Of a DNA stretch of 7,370 bases, positions 1-4,734 are shown piece by piece (within the stretch, counting starts at the first letter, position 1; every line of letters starts with the position of its first letter). The position numbers and the translations under genes are program-made. The stretch is from the NCBI GenBank assembly GCA_964617665.1, contig CAZUAH010000662.1, positions 1 through 7,370 on the forward strand, given 5' to 3'. This DNA comes from JADHUC01 sp964617665. Lineage in GTDB: Bacteria; Planctomycetota; Planctomycetia; Pirellulales; Pirellulaceae. Below the pieces are notes generated by a model. It made no database searches and was not told where the DNA came from. It saw only the letters and a list, made by a program, of their open reading frames with translations.

Positions 1-251
1 TTGCGGCAGGATCGATTGGGAGAGACTCTCCTCGGCCCATTTCGGACACTGCCGCCTTCGGAGCACCCAACCACACCGCAATGTTCGCAGACGTGGACTT
101 GTGTTGGATTGGCCGTGAAATCCGCGAAGTCGACGGCATTCACAAGTTGAACATCGTCGACGGAAACGGATCGTGACCGCGGACGGCCTCCACTGGAACT
201 GGTGAAGTCAAGCTGGACGGTTCGGACTTCGAAATCTTCGATCAGCCACAT
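1..251 (-). CDS. 5' part of an unrecognised cassette gene with a Cys-cluster motif (runs off the left edge)
   Basis: Reading the minus strand from ATG at 251-249 gives an open frame of 83 complete codons to the window edge, so only the N-terminal part is present. The protein begins MWLIEDFEVRTVQLDF, has a Ser/Arg-rich stretch around residues 18-30, and carries Cys55-x2-Cys58-x4-Cys63 followed by Gly-Gly, which may bind a metal. There is no signal peptide, so it is probably cytoplasmic. An in-frame stop at 281-279 limits the start, and the only upstream help is a weak purine-rich AGCAAGAG. The start lies 13 bases after the end of the putative attC site, as is typical for integron cassette genes. 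After the Gly-Gly the sequence turns Arg/Ser-rich and less protein-like, so a frameshift near position 50 is possible. I do not recognise the family; function unknown. The plus-strand frame here is broken by a stop at 174. Confidence 0.6.
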   Translation of the reverse strand, partial: MWLIEDFEVRTVQLDFTSSSGGRPRSRSVSVDDVQLVNAVDFADFTANPTQVHVCEHCGVVGCSEGGSVRNGPRRVSPNRSCR

Positions 252-263
252 GTGACTCTTGCT

Positions 264-353
264 GGCGAACGACCCGCATCACTGGGCCGGCGGTGATGAC
301 TCTCCATTTGAATCCGGCCCGGCCGCCGGCTCAAGTGGATGCGATGGTTAGGG
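264..353 (-). repeat. putative integron attC site 2 (between cassettes 2 and 3)
   Basis: This 90-base gap folds as an imperfect long stem. On the plus strand CGCAT (275-279) plus CACT (280-283) pairs with AGTG (334-337) plus ATGCG (339-343), leaving G338 unpaired. Further in, GCCGGCGG (286-293) pairs perfectly with CCGCCGGC (323-330), with A333 as a second unpaired base. Outside the stem lie short unpaired spacers of 4 and 3 bases and then core-like boxes: minus-strand CCCTAAC (353-347) and GTTCGCC (270-264). The first fits the core consensus well; the second matches GTT but departs from the purine run. Unpaired bases on one arm, spacers and terminal GTT/AAC boxes are the known architecture of attC sites. 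The inner box resembles that of attC site 1. A simple terminator is the main alternative, but there is no T-run. Confidence 0.6.
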
Positions 354-881
354 CATCGCAATCTTGTCGAATTGCTCACTCAGATCCTTTCGACTCACAT
401 AAAGCACGGTCGTGGCATTCTTCATCTCCCAACGCGTAAAGAAGCTCATCTTGTATCGGTCACCCGTCGCGAGTTCAATCGTGTCAGGAAACGCAATTGA
501 ACCCGACGTCTTTAGGGGAATATCAATCCACGGCTTGTTCGTGTGGGCCGTAAAATCCCAACCTACCGAAGATTTCATTAGCCGTTTGTTCTCCTCTGGG
601 TCATCCGACTGCGATTTCCCGAGCTTGGCATCTTTCGTGGAAACCCGCAGGATGCGTAGCCAGCGGTCATGGGCCTTGGAGTGGACAAACAGCCCCGCCT
701 CTGTGTTGCCGTGAAAATCTCGATGATCACCAAAGTTCCGCGCCAAGAATAAGAACCTGCCGTCGTAATGGATGACGCTCACATTGCGTGTGCCTGGGGA
801 ATCGAATTCTGTGACGACGGACTGAGCGCACAGCATTGTCGGCAAGGTGGCGACGGCAAGAATCACGATGCTCGTCTTCAT
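348..881 (-). CDS. small exported protein of unknown function (integron cassette 2)
   Basis: A 177-residue protein starting MKTSIVILAVATLPTMLCAQ. Residues 1-19 form a Sec signal peptide (Lys2, hydrophobic core 5-17, likely cleavage after Ala19), so the mature protein should lie in the periplasm or outside. The mature part is mixed alpha/beta-like and polar, with aromatic-rich segments (HYDGRFLFLARNFGDHRD near residues 38-55) and a C-terminal stretch predicted to be beta-rich; no catalytic motif is recognised. A GTG 24 bases upstream (905) is also in frame, but ATG 881 was chosen: it has AGGG five bases upstream, gives a clean signal peptide, and GTG 905 would fall inside the attC stem. The gene begins six bases after the attC core box and ends within the next site, so it fills its cassette. 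The frame overlaps plus-strand ORFs that look like shadows. Function unknown. Confidence 0.7.
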   Translation of the reverse strand: MKTSIVILAVATLPTMLCAQSVVTEFDSPGTRNVSVIHYDGRFLFLARNFGDHRDFHGNTEAGLFVHSKAHDRWLRILRVSTKDAKLGKSQSDDPEENKRLMKSSVGWDFTAHTNKPWIDIPLKTSGSIAFPDTIELATGDRYKMSFFTRWEMKNATTVLYVSRKDLSEQFDKIAMP

Positions 882-886
882 TATGA

Positions 887-975
887 CCCTAACGTTACGG
901 ATCACTGGATCGCCGCCAATGATCTCTCAATACAGTTCCGACTGGATCGGCGACTCCAGTGCATCCGGTTATGCC
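887..975 (-). repeat. putative integron attC site 1 (between cassettes 1 and 2)
   Basis: The 89-base gap between two co-directional genes folds into a long stem. On the plus strand CGGAT-CACTGGA-TCGCCG (898-915) pairs with CGGCGA-TCCAGTG-ATCCG (948-967), 18 base pairs, with exactly two unpaired bases, C954 and C962, both on the same arm (G on the minus strand). Outside it, TAAC (890-893) pairs with GTTA (968-971) inside the core boxes: minus-strand GCATAAC (974-968) and GTTAGGG (893-887). Each matches the RYYYAAC / GTTRRRY consensus at six of seven positions. A 4-base spacer (894-897) separates box and stem on one side, and the terminal loop is 32 bases. Extrahelical bases on one strand are what guide the integron integrase to the bottom strand of attC. 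This is a sequence-level fold done by hand; no energy was computed. Confidence 0.65.
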
Positions 976-983
976 CCGATTGC

Positions 984-2069
984 TCATTCCACCGCCGTCC
1001 AAACCTTGTCAAAGCCTTTGTGTTTCAAGTCAGCGTCACGAATGAAGAAGAATAGATGACCATTCCTTCCGTACCAATCAGCATCATTGTCGAACACTTC
1101 CAATTGCAGCAACACACGTATGCTGCGAAGTTCTTCGGATTGCTCGCGATCAGTCAAAGTGTCCCAGGTCGAAAGACCCGGGAATACCATTGAACGCCAG
1201 TTGAGATAACTCGCCTCATCACTTGTGGTCGCGTATTGGTCTGCGTAACCGAGCATTTGATGAAGATTCATGTTGGCGCGCAGGTCATATCGCAAATCAG
1301 CGTAGGCGTTCCACTCGGATTGATTAAGAACGACACGCCCCCTCACATCGTCAGCGTCACCGATGTGCGTAGTCAAGAGGCATGGTAGGACCATCTCGCT
1401 GCGGAATTCTATTGTGTGCGGCCTGAAGCGAAGTCGGTCGGGGATCGTTGATGGAAACTCTCGACGTTCCACAGAAGCCGCACCGTCGTGATAAACGACT
1501 CGCCAATTGCCGGGGTTGTCCCAGCCGTAATAGCCGTAGCGATATCCTGTAAGCAGATTCTCCGCACCAATTTCGCTGCCGGTGTCCGACGGATAAGAAT
1601 CGGGATTGTAAAAGAAGAAAAGCACACCGGAATCTGGTAACGCACGGTCCAGGTCGGAATCACAAACATCAGAAAGGTTGATTTGTGCGATGAATGGGAG
1701 AGAGACAATCCCGTCCGGCGGCAATCGTGGCAAATCGGGTTCGGAACGGAGAAAGCCTTCAGATGGTGCTGGTATCTCGATCTTAACCGTTGGCCAAGCA
1801 ATACCAACAGGAAGATCCGGGCGTCCACCCAGCTTGCTCTGCCCGACCGCGATTCCTTCAGTTGCCTCGGTGGCCAGAATGCGTATCCCATTTCGGAGAA
1901 GTGGGCGCAGTTCATCGGCAACACGTTTGAGACGCGGGTCGTCTAGCACAACACGGCAATCGGCGTTCTTATGTTCGTCGCGTTTCATCGCCATTTGCGT
2001 TTGAGCAACTTCTACGCGGCCACAACCGAACAGCGCCGCGAGCACGAGTATCGTTGCGACATGGCGCAT
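984..2069 (-). CDS. DUF1963 (YwqG-like) family lipoprotein, integron cassette 1
   Basis: A 361-residue protein. The N-terminus MRHVATILVLAALFGCGR has a lipobox (Leu-Phe-Gly-Cys16), so it is probably a lipoprotein anchored by acylated Cys16. The rest matches the DUF1963/YwqG pattern: SKLGGRPDLPVGIAWP at 78-93, LPFIAQINL at 124-132, LPDSGVLFFFY at 144-154, HQMLGYADQ at 270-278, and the closing block RVLLQLEVFDNDADW...GHLFFFIRDADL...FDKVW at 318-357. The biochemical role of this family is not established; many members are cytoplasmic, so export as a lipoprotein is a variation. ATG 2069 was chosen for the signal sequence, although no clear Shine-Dalgarno precedes it. It is the cassette nearest the integrase remnant, so it is expected to be the best expressed of the array. 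It ends just before an attC-like site. At about 1.1 kb the ORF is long for a cassette gene. Confidence 0.85.
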   Translation of the reverse strand: MRHVATILVLAALFGCGRVEVAQTQMAMKRDEHKNADCRVVLDDPRLKRVADELRPLLRNGIRILATEATEGIAVGQSKLGGRPDLPVGIAWPTVKIEIPAPSEGFLRSEPDLPRLPPDGIVSLPFIAQINLSDVCDSDLDRALPDSGVLFFFYNPDSYPSDTGSEIGAENLLTGYRYGYYGWDNPGNWRVVYHDGAASVERREFPSTIPDRLRFRPHTIEFRSEMVLPCLLTTHIGDADDVRGRVVLNQSEWNAYADLRYDLRANMNLHQMLGYADQYATTSDEASYLNWRSMVFPGLSTWDTLTDREQSEELRSIRVLLQLEVFDNDADWYGRNGHLFFFIRDADLKHKGFDKVWTAVE

Positions 2070-2092
2070 CAGACGGACGCTCGATTAGGGGC

Positions 2093-2121
2093 ATAAAAAA
2101 AATTCATGCAAATCACATCAA
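2093..2121 (-). promoter_or_regulatory. candidate promoter for the cassette array
   Basis: On the minus strand TTGATG (2121-2116) and TTTTAT (2098-2093) are 17 bases apart, each matching the sigma-70 consensus at four of six positions, within an A/T-rich patch. A start near 2086 would leave a short leader before the DUF1963 gene. The position between integrase and first cassette is where an integron promoter is expected. The match is modest. Confidence 0.3.
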
Positions 2122-2159
2122 CTTGTCTTCAAACCTACTCGAATTCGGGGGGAGTTTCA
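2116..2159 (-). other. candidate attI region (integron primary recombination site)
   Basis: The 90-base gap between the integrase start (2160, plus strand) and the first cassette gene (2069, minus strand) is where attI should lie. On the minus strand it contains ACAAGTTGATG (2126-2116), with a GTT core at 2122-2120, oriented like the attC GTT boxes. GTTGATG fits the GTTRRRY consensus at only five positions. If the crossover is at this GTT, cassette 1 spans about 2121 to 893. This is inferred mainly from position; attI sequences are poorly conserved between integrons. Confidence 0.35.
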
Positions 2160-2288
2160 ATGGCTGGGAGTGCCAGAAGCGGGGGAACGGCATCACCATC
2201 CCAGGGGCGGGGAAAGAAGCTGTTGGATCGGGCCTCGGATGCGCTGCGGAACGCGGGATTTGACAGCGCAAACGCCATGCGATACGTA

Positions 2289-2294
2289 TCTTGG
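2289..2294 (+). repeat. left target-site duplication (TCTTGG)
   Basis: TCTTGG encodes Ser-Trp at codons 44-45 of the integrase remnant. It recurs at 2395-2400 directly after the inserted element, where it again reads Ser-Trp if the element is skipped. Confidence 0.55.
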
Positions 2295-2394
2295 GCGAGC
2301 GGCAGATAAAGATTTACCACCCCCTCACCCTGCCCTCTCCCCTGCTGTCCGGCTGCGCGGGCAGGGACGAGGATGCATCTGAATCTGCTGCTCG
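2295..2394 (+). mobile_element. MITE-like 100-bp palindromic element inserted in the integrase remnant
   Basis: The element is bounded by CGAGCGGCAGAT (2296-2307) and ATCTGCTGCTCG (2383-2394), inverted copies that agree at 11 of 12 positions. The similarity continues inward: an AGAT block, then CCTCACCCTGCC (2323-2334) against GGCAGGGACGAGG (2360-2372), so nearly the whole element is an imperfect palindrome. It is flanked by TCTTGG at 2289-2294 and 2395-2400, a probable 6-bp target duplication. One G (2295) lies between the left copy and the inverted repeat and leaves the exact edge uncertain by a base. It has no coding capacity, so a transposase in trans would have moved it. The inner CCCTCACCCTGCCCTCTCCC resembles C-rich repeats dispersed in many bacterial genomes. 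A RAYT-linked REP-type repeat is the main alternative. Confidence 0.65.
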
Positions 2395-2400
2395 TCTTGG
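2395..2400 (+). repeat. right target-site duplication (TCTTGG)
   Basis: Second copy of the hexamer flanking the MITE-like element. The codon that follows (ATG 2401) continues the integrase N-domain match MRHYILFHDKRH. Confidence 0.55.
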
Positions 2401-2521
2401 ATGCGGCACTACATTCTGTTTCATGACAAACGGCATCTGCAGCGAATGCGGATCCCGGTCTACAACCGCAAGTGGCATGACTACTTCCCGAATACGCGAC
2501 TGTACCGCTCGGGGCACCATT

Positions 2522-2839
2522 TCACATTGGACCAAGCTCTAGTAGTCTCCTGCGGCTCAACTTTCGGGTAGCGGAACTCGCCAAGTGTTTCGGCGTGTCT
2601 CGTTGCTGGCCGAAAGCCTTGGCGGCTTCCGCTACGGTGCACCCGAAAACCAAGATCCGGCAGAGTACTAGGAGCGGCCTGAAGTCGTGCGGGACATGCT
2701 GCAGGTCCGTTATTGTCGCTATTGTGTCTTCTGCTTCGGCGGACGACCTCGGGGTCGTATCGTCGATTGCAGGGCGAGTCGTTTCACTGCCCTCTGAATC
2801 CAGCCTGCGCCCTCGTACGGACGGCCGCGTTTCACGCAC
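2522..2839 (-). CDS. doubtful small ORF with a helix-turn-helix-like segment
   Basis: A 105-codon minus-strand frame. Its second half reads FRPLLVLCRILVFGCTVAEAAKAFGQ followed by RDTPKHLASSATRKLSRR. The TVAEAAKAFGQ stretch resembles the first helices of a helix-turn-helix, as in the region 4 domain of sigma factors or small regulators, and the codon third positions are GC-rich. Against it: the N-terminal half is low in complexity and charged, no Shine-Dalgarno is evident, and its 3' end overlaps the tail of the integrase remnant on the opposite strand. It could be a decayed regulator fragment or chance. No function is assigned. Confidence 0.2.
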   Translation of the reverse strand: MRETRPSVRGRRLDSEGSETTRPAIDDTTPRSSAEAEDTIATITDLQHVPHDFRPLLVLCRILVFGCTVAEAAKAFGQQRDTPKHLASSATRKLSRRRLLELGPM

Positions 2840-3144
2840 TGACGCACAGCCTTCAACTCAGCTTTCGTCTCCGCTGATTCGCCAACCGGTGAAAAGACTC
2901 AGGTAGTAACGTTGAATCGCACCAGGCAACTTCTTGGAGGGCTGCGAAACAGACTGTGTCGCAGCCCCGGTCGCCAAGACGCACTGTAACGGCATTCGCG
3001 AACCTGGGGGCCTTAAGGTTTTCCACGTAACTTTTCGATCGCTGGTGCGTCCATTGATATAGGTATAGAGAGGGGCTGTTTTGGAGAATCAGGCCGACTG
3101 TGTCAGCCAGTGCGATCGGCTTGAACCCGACGGGGGGTGCGGTG
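2572..3144. other. intergenic stretch without a confident gene
   Basis: Apart from the doubtful minus-strand ORF (2522-2839) and the hairpin at 2939-2967, I see no gene with a recognisable product on either strand. Here one would expect the rest of an integrase gene if the integron were intact, but no tyrosine-recombinase catalytic motifs can be read in any frame. It is probably decayed or replaced DNA. Confidence 0.5.
2939..2967. terminator. strong isolated hairpin
   Basis: GGGCTGCGA (2939-2947) and TCGCAGCCC (2959-2967) are perfect 9-bp inverted repeats. The 11-base loop contains the near-palindrome ACAGACTGT, so the stem can extend past an A-G mismatch. No T-run follows on either strand, so it would be a non-canonical terminator, or a remnant of a mobile repeat. 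The 9-mer GACTGTGTC from its 3' half recurs at 3096-3104. Confidence 0.35.
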
Positions 3145-3333
3145 ATGTCTCAAGTCAAAAAAGCACCACACCATGTGGAAAAGAAGCCGACAATTGCCTG
3201 GACTCGAGGTTTCACGCCTTGGGGCGTTCCCTGTACGGTGATGCTAGTCGACGGCCGCGCGTGGGACAGCCGAGACTGCTTTGGCACAGAAGTCCCGATC
3301 GCGCCATCTAAACGCCCTAAACCACATGCATAG
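3145..3333 (+). CDS. possible 62-residue small protein, unrecognised
   Basis: ATG 3145 is preceded by GGGGGG with a 7-base gap, a good Shine-Dalgarno-like site. The product starts MSQVKKAPHHVEKKPTIAW, has a Gly/Trp/Pro-rich middle (RGFTPWGVPCTVMLVDGRAW) and ends in a basic tail (SKRPKPHA). It has no signal peptide or membrane segment. It ends exactly where the first of three hairpins begins (TAG 3331-3333), which would suit a short gene followed by a transcription-control structure. The length is within what chance gives, an overlapping frame (3081-3311) is equally long, and I recognise no family. Confidence 0.25.
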   Translation: MSQVKKAPHHVEKKPTIAWTRGFTPWGVPCTVMLVDGRAWDSRDCFGTEVPIAPSKRPKPHA

Positions 3334-3410
3334 TGCGCGTCGCACTAACGTGCGGTGTTTGCGACGCGGTGAATCACCGCGTCTGACCGTCAAATAGCCG
3401 CTACAGCGGC
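3331..3410 (+). promoter_or_regulatory. cluster of three perfect hairpins with competing pairings
   Basis: Hairpin A: TAGTGCG (3331-3337) with CGCACTA (3341-3347), loop CGT. Hairpin B: GACGCGGTG (3363-3371) with CACCGCGTC (3375-3383), loop AAT. Hairpin C: GCCGCT (3397-3402) with AGCGGC (3405-3410), loop AC. Alternatively CGCGTCGCA (3336-3344) pairs over 9 bp with TGCGACGCG (3360-3368), which would break both A and B. Mutually exclusive stems of this kind are seen in attenuators and riboregulators, but tandem terminators or a palindromic repeat are as likely. No T-run follows. It sits between the doubtful small ORF and the DUF58 operon. Confidence 0.4.
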
Positions 3411-3455
3411 ATCTCGATCGATCTTGAAATGAACGAATCTCGACGGCCCAGCCCA

Positions 3456-3484
3456 TTTCTTGCGGCTTGAAAACAGGGTATGAT
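3456..3484 (+). promoter_or_regulatory. candidate promoter of the DUF58-transglutaminase operon
   Basis: TATGAT at 3479-3484 matches the -10 consensus at five of six positions. The best -35 at 17 bases is TTTCTT (3456-3461), which is weak. The leader to ATG 3553 would be about 60 bases. It rests mainly on the -10 and on its position. Confidence 0.3.
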
Positions 3485-3552
3485 GAACAGGACCGGTAGT
3501 TGGCGATTGCCGGCGCTCTCGATCGTCCCCTCGTCTCAGATTTCGAGTTGTC

Positions 3553-4731
3553 ATGTCAGTCCACCGCCGATCGGCGATTTGTCGTGAAGGATATCAATAC
3601 CTGCTTCTGCTGGTGTTCACGCTGGGGTTGGGCATCCTTCTCGAAGCGAACTTGCTGTTGGTCGTCGCTGGGATGTTGTGCGGACCGCTGCTGCTGAACT
3701 GGCGTTTTGCGGCCAAGGCACTCCGACGAGTAGACGTCCAGCGGCGAGTCCCCCAGACAGTAATCGCCGGCGAGCCGCTGACGATCGAGATCCAACTGGG
3801 CAACTCGCGCAAACGGTTTGGAAGCTGGGCAGTCCGGGTTCAGGATCTTATCCGACGTGAGGACAGTCCCAAGTCACGGCAGTCTCTAAAACCGGAATTG
3901 CTATTTCCTCGCCTGCATCCAGGCGAATCGCGGCGATTGACCTATCGAGCGTGCTTGCCGCAGCGCGGGCGATACTGCCTTGGCCCCATCAAGGTGTCTA
4001 CGAGATTTCCTTTCGGGCTGGTCAAGCGGACGCTAACATTCGCTCGCGACCACTCGCTTACTGCGTTACCTCGACCGGGGCGCCTCATGCCCGCTTGGAA
4101 CGTCCAACATGCGGAGGATGTGGAAGGCTGGCAGGGCGGTCAGCAACCGACACGTGCCTCGGGAGATTTTTTCGGCGTGCGCGAATGGCAATCGGGGGAC
4201 AGCGTGCGATGGATTCATTGGCGAGGGACGGCGCGTCACAATCAATTGATGGTCCGTCAGTTCGAGAAGCCCCGCCGCCGAGACGTCATACTGCTGTTGG
4301 ACGTGTGGCAACCTGATACACCGGACGAGGAGCACCTGGAGAATGTTGAATTGGCTGTCAGTTTTGCGGCCACGGTCGTTGAGGAGCTGTGCGCAAGATC
4401 GGGTGGTCACGTGACGTTGGGCGTCACAGGCCCAACTCCGGTTTGCTTGTCCGGTCCAGTTTCTGCTGCGCTGAGGAAGGATGCCTTGGAGGCGCTCGCG
4501 TTGGCAGACGCCACGGATGACGATCATTTGCCGGCTCTGTTCGATGAGGTTGCAGGCCAGATCGCACATGGCACGCGGATCTGGCTGGTAGGCACGCGCG
4601 ACAACGACCTTAGGGACGAAAAGCGGTTTCCTTGCCTCCATGCCGGTCGAGGTCGTCAAATGGTTGCATCTGGGATCAGCACCGTGAATACCGCGGCGCC
4701 GGAGTTCGCCGATTACTTTCGGCCTGAATAG
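3553..4731 (+). CDS. DUF58 family membrane-anchored protein
   Basis: A 392-residue protein. Residues about 16-31 and 33-50 are two hydrophobic helices forming an N-terminal membrane hairpin; a beta-rich region follows (60-175), then the DUF58 signature GDFFGVREWQSGDSVRWIHW with RGTAR at 204-228, and a von Willebrand A-like core starting DVILLLDVWQPD (244-255). In that core the metal-site pattern DxSxS is not intact (Asp-Val-Trp-Gln-Pro), so metal-dependent binding is doubtful. DUF58 proteins are commonly encoded with MoxR ATPases and TgpA-like transglutaminases and are thought to act together at the membrane; the precise role is unknown. ATG 3553 is the first possible start after the in-frame stop at 3484-3486, with only a weak GAG upstream. 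The gene ends three bases before the next one, so co-translation is likely. No moxR gene precedes it here. Confidence 0.9.
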   Translation: MSVHRRSAICREGYQYLLLLVFTLGLGILLEANLLLVVAGMLCGPLLLNWRFAAKALRRVDVQRRVPQTVIAGEPLTIEIQLGNSRKRFGSWAVRVQDLIRREDSPKSRQSLKPELLFPRLHPGESRRLTYRACLPQRGRYCLGPIKVSTRFPFGLVKRTLTFARDHSLTALPRPGRLMPAWNVQHAEDVEGWQGGQQPTRASGDFFGVREWQSGDSVRWIHWRGTARHNQLMVRQFEKPRRRDVILLLDVWQPDTPDEEHLENVELAVSFAATVVEELCARSGGHVTLGVTGPTPVCLSGPVSAALRKDALEALALADATDDDHLPALFDEVAGQIAHGTRIWLVGTRDNDLRDEKRFPCLHAGRGRQMVASGISTVNTAAPEFADYFRPE

Positions 4732-4734
4732 AAG

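Larger units (their letters stand above)
2160..2571 (+). pseudogene. integron-type tyrosine recombinase (IntI-like), truncated and interrupted
   Basis: ATG 2160 follows a strong Shine-Dalgarno, GGGGGGAG at 2147-2154. The first 45 codons (2160-2294) include KKLLDRASDALR...AMRYVSW; after an inserted element the frame resumes at 2401 with MRHYILFHDKRHLQRM. Joined, this matches the N-terminal SAM-like core-binding domain of integron integrases, whose pattern is LLDxxRxxIR...YVxWxRxxIxFHxxRHP. As it stands, translation stops at TAA 2307-2309 inside the insertion. Removing 2295-2400 restores one frame of 101 codons to TAG 2569-2571. Downstream of about 2448 the translation (IPVYNRKWHDYF...) is not recognisable integrase. 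I found no C-terminal catalytic motifs (an Arg near GTGLR, or HxLRHSFAT, or the Tyr) in the next kilobase, whereas intact IntI has about 320 residues. It is divergent from the cassette genes, as in classical integrons. Dead gene. Confidence 0.65.

Noticed and set aside
3..296. Plus-strand open frame with a single in-frame TGA at 174, possible selenoprotein or interrupted gene
   Set aside because: The minus-strand frame from 251 reads far better as protein, has a sensible start and a Cys cluster; the plus frame is its shadow.
286..330. GC-rich hairpin as a simple rho-independent terminator of the 348-881 gene
   Set aside because: No T-run follows, and the stem is part of a larger fold with one-arm bulges and core boxes that fits attC better.
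881..905. GTG 905 as start of the small exported protein
   Set aside because: It lies inside the attC stem and puts eight extra residues before the signal peptide; ATG 881 has AGGG at suitable spacing.
1409..1924. 171-codon minus-strand frame inside the DUF1963 gene
   Set aside because: Overlaps the DUF1963 gene in another frame and shows no family features; it is a shadow.
2314..2535. Minus-strand frame across the MITE and integrase tail
   Set aside because: It spans the insertion boundary, so it cannot be an old gene, and has no recognisable content.
3244..3456. Minus-strand 70-codon Arg-rich frame
   Set aside because: Arg/Cys/Trp-rich composition typical of an antisense reading; it also crosses the three hairpins.
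4066..4659. 197-codon minus-strand frame opposite the DUF58 gene
   Set aside because: Opposite a well-supported conserved gene; composition is that of an antisense shadow.
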